Shown here: piece by piece, positions 54,546 to 62,938 of the stretch | How the letters are laid out: each line of letters starts with the position of its first letter | How positions within the stretch are numbered: the stretch's first letter is position 1 | Assembly (NCBI GenBank): GCA_012744475.1 | Contig: JAAYBV010000051.1 | Span: 89,585 to 153,584 of the forward strand | Reading direction: 5' to 3' | DNA: 64,000 nt | Origin: Phycisphaerae bacterium | GTDB taxonomy: Bacteria > Planctomycetota > Phycisphaerae > Sedimentisphaerales > Anaerobacaceae | Notes under the pieces: generated by a model | Seen by the model: the letters and a program-made list of their open reading frames with translations, nothing else | Databases searched by the model: none | Told to the model about the DNA's origin: nothing | Program-made: the position numbers and the translations under genes

Positions 54546-56399
54546 CTACAACTGGATCTGCGTCGGACCTCCGACTGCATCCAACGAAATGACCTCCACC
54601 GACTTCATGCCACCCTCATCCCTTACGCTGATGGCGATTTGACGTTGCGCAACAGCCCCTGGGCCGTATTGCAGCACCGCGGTCACGTAGTACCTTCCGT
54701 CCGGGACGGAAGCCACGTCCATGACCGCCGTGAACTGGCGGATCTCCAAAGGCAACATGTTGCCGCTCTGTCCGGAAACCTCGCTGCTCATCGGGACGTC
54801 CCGCAGCAGTGCGCCGGCGATTCCGGCCGCCGCCTCCGACAGGAGGGCTCGGCAACGAGGCATCACGTGCGTGTTCCCGATGTTCGAGAAGCGCGCGGTG
54901 ACGATGTAGCGAGACGGCGACAATGGCGCGATCGTCAACTGATCGCCCTTGACGCGTGGCATCGGCGTGGCTTCTCTGGCAGTGTTCAGGTAGATCAGGC
55001 CCTGAGTAATGCCCCCGGCCTGTCCATCCTCATAGCTGGCGTGCAGCCGGATGGTCGCGTAGTGGTTCGGCAACAGCTTCGCGGCATCGGGCATCTGCGC
55101 GACGATCTTGAGGTTCTGGCTGCCGTATCCGCGCAACGTGAACTGCGTCGGCTCGACCGTCACCCACTCGACACACCCGAAATCCTGTCCGAGAATGCTG
55201 TTTCCCTGGTCATCGGCCCAGACGCCGCTGGTCATGTGGTCGGGCAGCAGAAGCTCGGCATTGACGGTGACCGGGTCCTCGGAGGCGTTGGTCACCTTCA
55301 GGAGGCCCGTTCGCGTCGCCCTGGGGAGAACGTCGATGGCCAGTTCACTCGGGTTCAGATTGAGCGCCGCGTCCACGGCCATCGTCTGGATACGGGGGTC
55401 TCCCGCGAAGTTAACCAGCTTGTCGATCGTGCCGGCGCGGCGTCCATTGATGTACAAGGCCCCGGAGATGCGGTATCTGCCGGTGGGCAGTTGTCGACCG
55501 ATGTCCTGCTGGAGGTTGATCTTGACGCCCGGAATGATGCTCGTCTCCGGGTAGTTCAGTTCGGTGATCTTCTGCCAGTGTCCGCCCACTTCGCCGTAGA
55601 TACGGGTCTTGCCGACCAGTCGCGCGAAGGTCTTGCCGTCGTTGTTGACCCCCAGGCTCACCAGTGTGGCCGCGGGGCGGATGTCGACCGCCTCTCGGAA
55701 CACCAGGTCGGCGTCGATCAGCTTGATCTCATCCCGCATCGCACGACCCTGCACGTTGATGATGATCGGGACGATGAACTGAAGGAGAACGGGAGTGCGG
55801 ATTCCGGTATCCTCGTCCGGCGTCAGCCGGGTCTGGGCGATCAGCGCGGCACAATAGTGGCCCTGCACGCCCGCCGGGATGCTGATCCACAGATTCATCA
55901 CCTTCCGCTGAATGGGTGACAGGGTCACGACTTCCTCTTCCACGCGGAGCCACTCAAGACAACTGCGAAGTCTTGAGGTGTCCACGCGGAGCGGCTGATC
56001 CTCGCTGCCGACGTCGACCCAACGGGCCCCGTTCGGATCGGCAACCACCTGGGCATCCGGCTCGATCGTCTGCCACATCCCGGTCGAGTCCTGCGTCATG
56101 TCCACCAGCCGCAGGTCAATCGTCACCTCGGCGTCCTGATTCTGATTCTCGATCGCGAAGGTGGTCGCCGTTCGCTTGTTCGGATAGGTCGCAACGTCAA
56201 TCCTCATCGGCTGGACCATGAACTGGCCGAAAGCCGACCCACAGGCAGCCAGGATCACCGACAGAATGCCGATCCCCCGAGCCAGCGGACCACCCACGGA
56301 GCGACGGGCGCTGCGCGTCTGATGTTCCACAAGGCACAAATCCGTTCGCTTCAGTCGCTTGTCAGGTGCATTCACCATCTTGCATCTCTCAAAGCTCAT
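54546..56399 (-). CDS. Large periplasmic PapD/DUF916-like multi-Ig protein
   Basis: The 617-residue protein (ATG 56399, or 56378 with GAGAG upstream) has a signal peptide ending near SAFGQ. The first mature domain (FMVQPMRIDVATYPNKRTATTFAIENQNQDAEVTIDLRLVDM, then TLSPIQRKVMNLWISIPAG and GHYCAALIAQT) has the strand pattern of PapD-type pilus chaperones or the DUF916 domain. Further Ig-like domains follow (LVGKTRIYGEVGG, KINLQQDIGRQLPTGRYRISGALYING, TRTGLLKVTNASEDPV). It lies 106 bases upstream of the secretin gene and downstream of two pilin-like genes, fitting a chaperone or adaptor role. The assignment is by pattern only. Confidence 0.7.
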   Translation of the reverse strand: MSFERCKMVNAPDKRLKRTDLCLVEHQTRSARRSVGGPLARGIGILSVILAACGSAFGQFMVQPMRIDVATYPNKRTATTFAIENQNQDAEVTIDLRLVDMTQDSTGMWQTIEPDAQVVADPNGARWVDVGSEDQPLRVDTSRLRSCLEWLRVEEEVVTLSPIQRKVMNLWISIPAGVQGHYCAALIAQTRLTPDEDTGIRTPVLLQFIVPIIINVQGRAMRDEIKLIDADLVFREAVDIRPAATLVSLGVNNDGKTFARLVGKTRIYGEVGGHWQKITELNYPETSIIPGVKINLQQDIGRQLPTGRYRISGALYINGRRAGTIDKLVNFAGDPRIQTMAVDAALNLNPSELAIDVLPRATRTGLLKVTNASEDPVTVNAELLLPDHMTSGVWADDQGNSILGQDFGCVEWVTVEPTQFTLRGYGSQNLKIVAQMPDAAKLLPNHYATIRLHASYEDGQAGGITQGLIYLNTAREATPMPRVKGDQLTIAPLSPSRYIVTARFSNIGNTHVMPRCRALLSEAAAGIAGALLRDVPMSSEVSGQSGNMLPLEIRQFTAVMDVASVPDGRYYVTAVLQYGPGAVAQRQIAISVRDEGGMKSVEVISLDAVGGPTQIQL

Positions 56400-56968
56400 C
56401 TCGGTTGTTTGGTCTGCGACGCACCGCCATATCCTCGGCCGGGCATCAATTATGCGGCTTTCTACCTCTTCGGCATTCCAAATAAGACACTTGCCCCGTT
56501 TCTCGTGATTTCCCCATGAGCCACCCCCAACCCCATTTGCCGCCTCGCATCCAAACCCACTCTCCCAGACCCGGAAACAGCCTGGGATAACACACCGCTT
56601 AGATTACCAAAATCACCAACCCTTGTCAATGCCCAACTTACCTATATTCTCGTTTTCGCTACAGTTAGGGCGCCACGAAGAGCATCTCAGGAGGGTCTGC
56701 CGGACCGGATCGGCCTGGGCGAGGCAAAAGGCCCCCGCTTATCGGAACCACCTCTCGCCAGGCAGAGGCGGCCGGAAAAGGCGACGGCAAAAATATCCAC
56801 CCCATCCGAAGAAGAAAAGGAAAGAGGGGAGAGATGGACGATACATCCAACCCTCCCCTCATGACTTGTTTCCCCCGGCCGCAACGCATGCCACTATCAC
56901 CTTCGGCCTTGGCCGAACGCGAACCTGACATGCCGCAGAAGCCGAGTCCTGCCAGCAAGTGGCTACTA
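56400..56968. other. Intergenic stretch without recognisable gene
   Basis: No reading frame with coding character is seen. The sequence is purine/pyrimidine skewed in places, and on the minus strand it carries the leader of the 54546-56399 gene. I could not find a good promoter or terminator. Confidence 0.4.
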
Positions 56969-57442
56969 CTACTGGGGGGCGACCTTCAGAGTGACGGTCG
57001 CGACCCGCAGGTCCTTCGTGCCGCCAACCAGACCGGAGGTGTTCAGCACGGCCTTGGTGATCTTGGCGCAAACGCTGACGGTCCCGCCGCCAACGCTCAG
57101 GGTGTTCGGCGTCACGCTGCAGCTGTAGTCGCCGTTCACGGCACCGTTCTTCGCGATCGAGCAGCTCAGCTTCATGTTGAAGTTCGACTGGATCGTGACG
57201 TTGGTGCAACCCTCGTAGTTGTGCTTCGAGGCTTCGGTCTGTGCGGTCTGGGCCAGCTTGATTTTCAGCTTGTCCTGATCCGCGATGAAGCACCAGAACC
57301 CGATGTCCATCAGGACCGGAATGTCCGTCAGTTCCTGGGAAATGTACGACATCGGCCAATCATGGATCTTGATCTCCCCTGCGGGGGCCATTGCGGCCAG
57401 CAGAGTCACCACTGCGACTGCAAAAAGACTTTTCTTCAACAT
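56969..57442 (-). CDS. Small secreted protein, pilin-like beta-sandwich (subunit candidate)
   Basis: From the ATG at 57442, with AAAGGA at proper distance, the product is 157 residues with a signal peptide (LFAVAVVTLLAAMAPAG). The mature protein is beta-rich, has cysteines at WCFI, EGCTN, LSCS, YSCS and VCAK, and ends in the strand VATVTLKVAPQ. That ending resembles the last strand of fimbrial and spore-coat-U-type subunits that fold by donor-strand complementation. It lies between the PapD-like gene and another small secreted protein. No named family was recognised, so the subunit role is inferred from strand pattern and context. Confidence 0.65.
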   Translation of the reverse strand: MLKKSLFAVAVVTLLAAMAPAGEIKIHDWPMSYISQELTDIPVLMDIGFWCFIADQDKLKIKLAQTAQTEASKHNYEGCTNVTIQSNFNMKLSCSIAKNGAVNGDYSCSVTPNTLSVGGGTVSVCAKITKAVLNTSGLVGGTKDLRVATVTLKVAPQ

Positions 57443-57481
57443 CTTCACTTCCTTTCTAACTTTGAACCCTCGCTCCGAATT

Positions 57482-57544
57482 GGCCGATACGGCCTAGTGG
57501 AGCTAAACCCAGAAATCCGGCTAGGCACCACAAACACCTAAGCC
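57482..57544 (-). promoter_or_regulatory. Structured 5' leader with mutually exclusive hairpins
   Basis: In the leader of the 57442 gene, CCTAGCC can pair with an upstream GGCTTAGG. The overlapping GCCTAG can instead pair with a downstream CTAGGC. A perfect hairpin GGCCG-TAT-CGGCC follows. Alternative pairing of this kind is typical of regulated leaders, but no known riboswitch class fits. The remaining 57545-57902 shows a GGGGGAG-rich hairpin and no gene. Confidence 0.35.
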
Positions 57545-57902
57545 GCACTCAGCAGCAGGCAACCAAGCATTCACTGACCTGTCCGGATCTGCCCGCTCCA
57601 TGTCCGAAAAGCCGTGGCCCAGAGATTCAAATTCGACCTGCGATTTTCATTCCCACTTGGCATTTGACATCAATGCACCGCCCCGAGGGGGCCAACCTCT
57701 CTTGGCGGCTCGCAAGCGGCCACTCGCCTGCGAGATGTCATTGCGTCATCACCATACCTCCTTTCTCCCCCATCCCAACTAGAGGGGGCCTCTATTGGGG
57801 ATAGCACCTTTCCATAGGTCCTGGGCAATGTACTATTTTGCGAATGAACACTTAATGCCCGACGGAATTACTAACGCACCCCTGAGTCTTTGCCTACACC
57901 GG

Positions 57903-58376
57903 TCAGGGTCCGGCCATTACCGTAATCACCAGGGCCCCACGATAGGATCCCTGCGGATACCGATTCGCGCCAGTGACCTTCACAAGGAGGGCCAACGGGA
58001 CCTCGACACCCGCCGCAGACGTCGGCTTCGATGAACTGACCACCGTTGCGCGTCCCTTCTCCACCGGGATCTCCTTGTTGTTGACGGCCACCGACAAATC
58101 CTTGGCGGAGATCACCGCCTTGCCCTTCTCATGGCGGAAGGTCCGAAACGAAGCCGCCACGTGGTAGGGGCAGTTGGCCACGACGCGAGCATAGAGCTGC
58201 GTCAAAACCGAATACGGCCCCGGCCCCCACACCGTCCCCAGATCCGCCGGCTCGCGCTGCACTGAGACGATCACAAACGGTTCCGGCATGCTCACCGGAA
58301 TGTTCACCGCCCAGGCAGCGTCCGCCACGACCAGGAACGCCGTGACAATCACACAAGTCTTTGCCAGATTCTTCAT
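57903..58376 (-). CDS. Small secreted protein, pilin-like (subunit candidate)
   Basis: From the ATG at 58376 (GGGGGT upstream) the product is 157 residues with a signal peptide (CVIVTAFLVVADAAWA). The mature part is beta-rich (FVIVSVQREPADLGTVWGPGPYSVLTQLYARVVANCPYHVAASF) and ends VPLALLVKVTGANRYPQGSY, then RGALVITVMAGP. The final Tyr-x-x-Gly-x-Tyr...strand is like the C-terminal strand of fimbrial and spore-coat-U proteins. It is the first gene of the minus-strand cluster that continues through the 56969 protein, the PapD-like protein and the secretin. The function is proposed from pattern and neighbours. Confidence 0.65.
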   Translation of the reverse strand: MKNLAKTCVIVTAFLVVADAAWAVNIPVSMPEPFVIVSVQREPADLGTVWGPGPYSVLTQLYARVVANCPYHVAASFRTFRHEKGKAVISAKDLSVAVNNKEIPVEKGRATVVSSSKPTSAAGVEVPLALLVKVTGANRYPQGSYRGALVITVMAGP

Positions 58377-58716
58377 TCCTGTTACCCCCCGATACCACGC
58401 GCACGCAAAAGACAAAGCCCGCGCAATTGTTCCCTGGCAACAGCACTTATCAAGAACTACCCGCTCAATTGTCTGAGAGCTACTTTCGCCCCGTCGAAGT
58501 CACGTCATCCCTTCGCAGGGCGACAGACCTATCCGGCGCGACGATGTGAGAAGTGGAGAGTTACAAGAGACCGATGCGTTGCCACATCCCTGGCTCTCGC
58601 CCTCCTCACGTTCTCACTCTCCTTTCCGTTTCGCCGGAAATGGCACACTCAACCGACTGCACACGCCAGACCGGCAACAATGCATCCCACCTCGACACAG
58701 CTCTCCTATCCGACCC

Positions 58717-58745
58717 AAAGTACCAGTTTGACACATCAATGTCAA
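58717..58745 (-). promoter_or_regulatory. Promoter with palindromic operator upstream of the pilin-like cluster
   Basis: On the minus strand a perfect TTGACA (58745-58740) and TACTTT (58722-58717) are 17 bases apart. The -35 box is one arm of the inverted repeat TTGACA-TTGATG-TGTCAA (58728-58745), a likely repressor site. The leader to the start at 58376 would be about 335 bases. The rest of 58377-59327 holds no gene, apart from a possible BlaI-like site at 59104-59121. Confidence 0.45.
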
Positions 58746-59327
58746 GCACATTTTTACCGACAGGTCCCCTTTTTATCCACCCATTGCATCCCTTCCATAT
58801 TCGCTATTTTACCGGCTGCGATGTCCCATGTCAATTAAATACCACTTCATTTTACCAGACTTAGCACAACTTCCGACATGTCCCGCGACCGGCCACTTGG
58901 CTCCATGCCTGCCGTGCGGCCAGCCGGACGGCCCGATAAGACCGCACTGCCGGTACTGCCGACCGAGCCCCACCCGGGCTGTTGGACCCTCGAGGCACGC
59001 CTGGGGCGCACTCCATTCCCGGACCATCTGCCCGCGCAGCGCCTGGTCCACGCTCGACGCAAGTCTCGGCGGCCACGCCCGGACGGGGGGAACCACCGAC
59101 TAATACTACAGTGTTATAGTAGGAATTAGGTCGCCACCGGGTTGCACGAGGCTGCGACCGGGCCACAACTGCAAGCGCACCGCGACCGCCGGCGGGCCCC
59201 TTCCAAACCTCCGCTCCGGCTGTAGGGCCTGTAGCGACTGCACGGCGCCGAGCCGCCGCCAGTGCCATTCGTACCCAGCGCAGTTCAGTCCGCCTGCAGT
59301 TCTCAGGGATGGGCACGAACCTCTCCG

Positions 59328-62249
59328 TCAATTCCCCCACGGATTGGTGTGCGGGTAAATGCGAAGCTCCTGGATGTGACCGGACCAGAAGCTGTCTGGC
59401 TCGAGGTCCTTGCCGGCTCCGATATTCAGGCCGGCATCGGAACTGGAAATTGTGGTCATCACGTCCGTGACGACCAGTACTCCATTGAAGTACAGCCGCC
59501 GGCTGAAGCCATCCCATATGAGACCCACCTCATGCCAGGACCCATCCCAGATCACGGCGTTGGACTTCAGGATCTGACCCCCTAACTCGCTCGACAACGC
59601 GCCCGTCAATGGGTCCGCAAGAAGCCAGTTGGAGGCGCCTTTCTGGGAGAGAATCACCCTGCCCGGTTTGTCCCCTCTGATCCAGGCAACAACACTGAAG
59701 GAATCGCTTGCGGGGTCCAACACGAACGGTGTGCTGAAGTAGTCATCACGCCCGTCGTAGGAACAAGGACAATCGAAGGCCAGGATGGCGTCCGTCGGAA
59801 CCGCAGGAAGGAATTGCGTGAGCCGTGTTGTCACGCCACAGACACGGTCCGCCGCCGAATCGACGGAAGCAGACACATCCGCCCACGTCTCTGCGGCCGG
59901 ATCGTATTGCAGCAGATGCATGTCGCTCTCGTCACAAGCGGACCCGTCATAGGATATGCAGACTGTGACAGTCCCCTGGTACACGGCGGTCGTGGCGATG
60001 TTGTAGGAGACCGGCGGACTGCACGCTGCCCGGAAGTATGGCGGTGGCACGGGCTCGCACTCCGTCTTCGTCACGGTGGTATCGCCCGCACTGGCCACTT
60101 CCTCAAACGTGACCGTCACGTCCCCGACGGGCACGGTGACATTCGATCCTCTGAGCGTGTTGTAGGGTGGCAGCCCGTTCATCTCATGGATGATCTCGTC
60201 TTCATTAAGCGGCACACTGTAGATGCGGACTTCGTCTATGACGCCCTGAAAGCAGTTGTCGATCCACGGCCCGTCCAAACAGTCCGCCCGGTACAGCGCT
60301 CCAATGAGAAGGGAATACGAATTGACCGCCACGGCACCACTCCGCTCCCGGTGGTTGTCCAACTGGCCGTTGATGTAAAGCTTCATCTTCTGGCCATCGT
60401 AAGTCCCGCAGAGGTGACACCAACTGTTTGCCGGAGTCGGCTCACCGAGTTGCCACACGGTCCCGCCGCCGAGCCGGAACTGCGCGCTGTAGTCCTGGCA
60501 ATCCTGTTCTCCACCACCATGAATGAAGAGCCCCCACGCATCGGACTTGGTGATGATTCCAATTCCCCAGTTGTCAAGGTAGTTCGGATCTATGGGATTC
60601 AAGCGAGTGTCCTGCCAATCGTGCATGTTGATCCACGCCATGATGGAGATCCGGCTATCGATGGCAAACTCCTGGATATGGTCGCAGGCAACGTAGTACT
60701 GGTCTTCGTTTTCCGTCTCTGACTTTCTAAGGTCCAGGCCGCCACCTATCTTGCCCTGCGTCCATGCAGGTCCCTGGGAACTAGACTGAGGAGACACTCT
60801 GGCATCGAGCTCGTTCCCGGAGGAATCGAGCGCGTCGAATCCCTCGCTCTCATCGAACTTGTAGTAGGCTACCAAACCAGCAGGCACGACCGCCGGGTTC
60901 TCTATCGTGAAGAATGCATCACTGGTGTCCGCAACGGTCGGCTGTGCCAGCGTGGTCACGCAGATCAGGCATTTGTGCGACGTCGGAAGGGTAGACCAGA
61001 CCTGCCAGGTCGGGCCGGAATACGCATCGGCGATCTTCTGCCATATGCATCCGCCGTCCACCGTCAGCCAGACTCTCCTGCGCGGTGACGACGCGAATCC
61101 ATCGTGTGTGTATTCAAGGGGCATCTGTTCGCCTACCTGAAACACCTCCCCGCCATTGGGGTGGACCACCTTGACGCTCGGCCCCGGATACGCGGCCAAT
61201 GCCTTGATTTCCTCCTCGCTCAAAGCATAGCTGTAGACACGGACATCATCGATGAGACCCGCAAAACGCCTCTTCTGCCCCGTGGCATCATCGAGCAAGG
61301 CCCCGATCAAGGTCCCGCCACGGCCGCTTTCGGTTCCTCGCAGGTAGTCCACGATGTCCGAGGCGGCGAGCGCCCGCCCGGCAGCGGCAGCGCCGTCAAC
61401 ATAGATGTCCAGACGATCCACAGCCAGGCGGACCGCAACGTGGTGCCATTGCCCCGTCATGAGGGAATGATTCGAGGCCACAAGATCGTCGTTGGGCCAT
61501 AGATCACTGAAGGTGCGCAGCGCGGGACACCCATCCCTCAGTTCGAAGCTCACGGACCCGGGCAGCCAACGTTCGCAGCTGATGAGCCCCCCATCACCGG
61601 GATCCCCTTCGGATCGTTTCACCCAGAGACTGTAAGTGAATTCATAGTGCCGAGCACCATTGAAGGGAATGGACACTTCGCTCGCGTCGCCATCGAGTTG
61701 AAGTGCCCCGCCCCAGGCGCCGTCTGAAGGCAGCCACGTACCGCCTGTCACAATACCGTTCCGGCAATTCACGGCGCTGTCCCACGCGACAGCTCCTGTG
61801 ACCTCATCGCATGTCCAGTGAGCAGCCTCAGGCTCCGGTTGCTCGATGGGCGCGTGCTGTATCGTAAACGCGCTGTCGCTCACATCCGAGACGCCGGGCT
61901 CCTGTGCTGAAGCGATGCGAATCAGGCATTGGGCGGAAGCAGGCAGAGGGACCTGCCAGTCAAACCACGCAGAGACGGCCGAGACAGTGGCCAGCGTCTT
62001 CCAGGTGGCTCCCCCATTGTAGCTTGCCTCGATGAGCACATCCCCCAAGCTGTCCGCCGCACTCCATTGAATGTACTCGGATGCTCCAACTTGCCACACT
62101 TCTCCTCCATTAGGCGATATGATTTCCAGCAGTGCCGGTTGCGCCAACACGGGGCACACCTGCGCAAGGACACAGAAGAACAGAACCCCAAGAGTGATGA
62201 TCCCGTACCAACCGCTGCCACAATCAAGTCGTGTGTATCGCGCGCTCAT
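59328..62249 (-). CDS. Large secreted protein with three LamG domains and Ig-like linkers
   Basis: The start at 62249 follows GGGAGGCG and gives a 973-residue protein with a signal peptide (LGVLFFCVLAQVCPVLAQ). Order of domains: an ISPNGGEVWQVG Ig-like module (about 25-115), LamG 1 (about 125-330, ending RFAGLIDDVRVYSYALSEEEI), a VHPNGGEVFQVG module (about 340-440) and LamG 2 (about 445-690, ending GVIDEVRIYSVPLNEDEI). A beta domain with ZU5-like SNVTVPVGDVTVTFEE follows (about 695-810), then LamG 3 to the end. It is probably an extracellular polysaccharide- or surface-binding protein. Cysteine pairs suggest disulfides. It stands alone with 689 bases of decayed sequence upstream. Confidence 0.88.
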   Translation of the reverse strand: MSARYTRLDCGSGWYGIITLGVLFFCVLAQVCPVLAQPALLEIISPNGGEVWQVGASEYIQWSAADSLGDVLIEASYNGGATWKTLATVSAVSAWFDWQVPLPASAQCLIRIASAQEPGVSDVSDSAFTIQHAPIEQPEPEAAHWTCDEVTGAVAWDSAVNCRNGIVTGGTWLPSDGAWGGALQLDGDASEVSIPFNGARHYEFTYSLWVKRSEGDPGDGGLISCERWLPGSVSFELRDGCPALRTFSDLWPNDDLVASNHSLMTGQWHHVAVRLAVDRLDIYVDGAAAAGRALAASDIVDYLRGTESGRGGTLIGALLDDATGQKRRFAGLIDDVRVYSYALSEEEIKALAAYPGPSVKVVHPNGGEVFQVGEQMPLEYTHDGFASSPRRRVWLTVDGGCIWQKIADAYSGPTWQVWSTLPTSHKCLICVTTLAQPTVADTSDAFFTIENPAVVPAGLVAYYKFDESEGFDALDSSGNELDARVSPQSSSQGPAWTQGKIGGGLDLRKSETENEDQYYVACDHIQEFAIDSRISIMAWINMHDWQDTRLNPIDPNYLDNWGIGIITKSDAWGLFIHGGGEQDCQDYSAQFRLGGGTVWQLGEPTPANSWCHLCGTYDGQKMKLYINGQLDNHRERSGAVAVNSYSLLIGALYRADCLDGPWIDNCFQGVIDEVRIYSVPLNEDEIIHEMNGLPPYNTLRGSNVTVPVGDVTVTFEEVASAGDTTVTKTECEPVPPPYFRAACSPPVSYNIATTAVYQGTVTVCISYDGSACDESDMHLLQYDPAAETWADVSASVDSAADRVCGVTTRLTQFLPAVPTDAILAFDCPCSYDGRDDYFSTPFVLDPASDSFSVVAWIRGDKPGRVILSQKGASNWLLADPLTGALSSELGGQILKSNAVIWDGSWHEVGLIWDGFSRRLYFNGVLVVTDVMTTISSSDAGLNIGAGKDLEPDSFWSGHIQELRIYPHTNPWGN

Positions 62250-62282
62250 CTTTTCGCCTCCCAATACCCATTGTAGACTGGT

Positions 62283-62449
62283 GTGCTTACCTCGTTTCTA
62301 CATAAGCATGATGGTTCCGCGTTTCTGAGCCGAGAATTCACAAAGAGACCTGAAGTGCCTTTCCCGTTGTAATAGGGATTGTCGGAAAGCACCCCACAAA
62401 GCGGTCATCCGCGACCTGTGTTTCAATGTCCTCCAGTTCTGCTACGATT
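62283..62449. other. Intergenic stretch upstream of the triple-LamG gene
   Basis: No gene is visible. On the minus strand it must hold the promoter of the 62249 gene, but no good -35/-10 pair was found. Confidence 0.35.
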
Positions 62450-62641
62450 TCAGATCACAGCCCGCCAGCGATCCGAAAGAACCTCCGGCAGATGCGCCAA
62501 GGTCTGCGACTTCCACTCGACCGTCTGCAAAGAACGAATCTCGTACGCACGGACGATCTCGTTGACTGTCGTGTGGCCAGCTATCGCCTCGATCGCGAGC
62601 GGGGCTCTGGCCGCACCCCCATGGTGACCACGCTGTGCCAT
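62450..62641 (-). pseudogene. Truncated IS3-family transposase OrfA remnant
   Basis: A 63-residue frame from ATG at 62641 contains AIEAIAGHTTVNEIVRAYEI followed by RSLQTVEWKSQTLAHLPEVLSD. This lines up with the helix-turn-helix of IS3/IS911 OrfA proteins (ALEAIKGxxTVxEIA..Y.VHP.Q...WK.QLLE..PEVF). It ends early, lacking the C-terminal leucine-zipper part. There is no OrfB nearby, so the element is dead. Sequence upstream (62690-62900) has a frame-shifted coding-like stretch (QKENARLKGRPGSKDEIF) that may be another relic. Confidence 0.55.
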
Positions 62642-62938
62642 GACAACCTCCCGTCGGACACCACCATACCACAGCGACACTACGTCATATCCACCGGTTT
62701 GAGAAACCGGGAGTATGACAGACTGGCGAAGATCTCGTCCTTGGAGCCCGGGCGGCCCTTGAGCCGCGCGTTCTCCTTTTGGAGACTCTTCGTTGCCACC
62801 CCCGGCCTGCTTGAAGGCCGTGGCCACATGCTCCAACGACTCCTGTTGTCGGCGGCAAGAGATGCTTGGACTGAGGTCGTACCGCTTGCCTCATCCGTGC
62901 TCTCCGCGATTCGGCAGTGAATCCGCCGGCTTCAGGGA

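Noticed and set aside
57482..57560. c-di-GMP (GEMM) riboswitch in the leader of the 57442 gene
   Set aside because: Hairpins are present, but the conserved tetraloop, receptor and ligand-binding bases of the class are not found.
59104..59121. TACTACAGTGTTATAGTA as another BlaI operator
   Set aside because: It shares TACTACAGT with the operator at 35950 but its arms are separated differently and no promoter or gene start is close, so the evidence is too thin.
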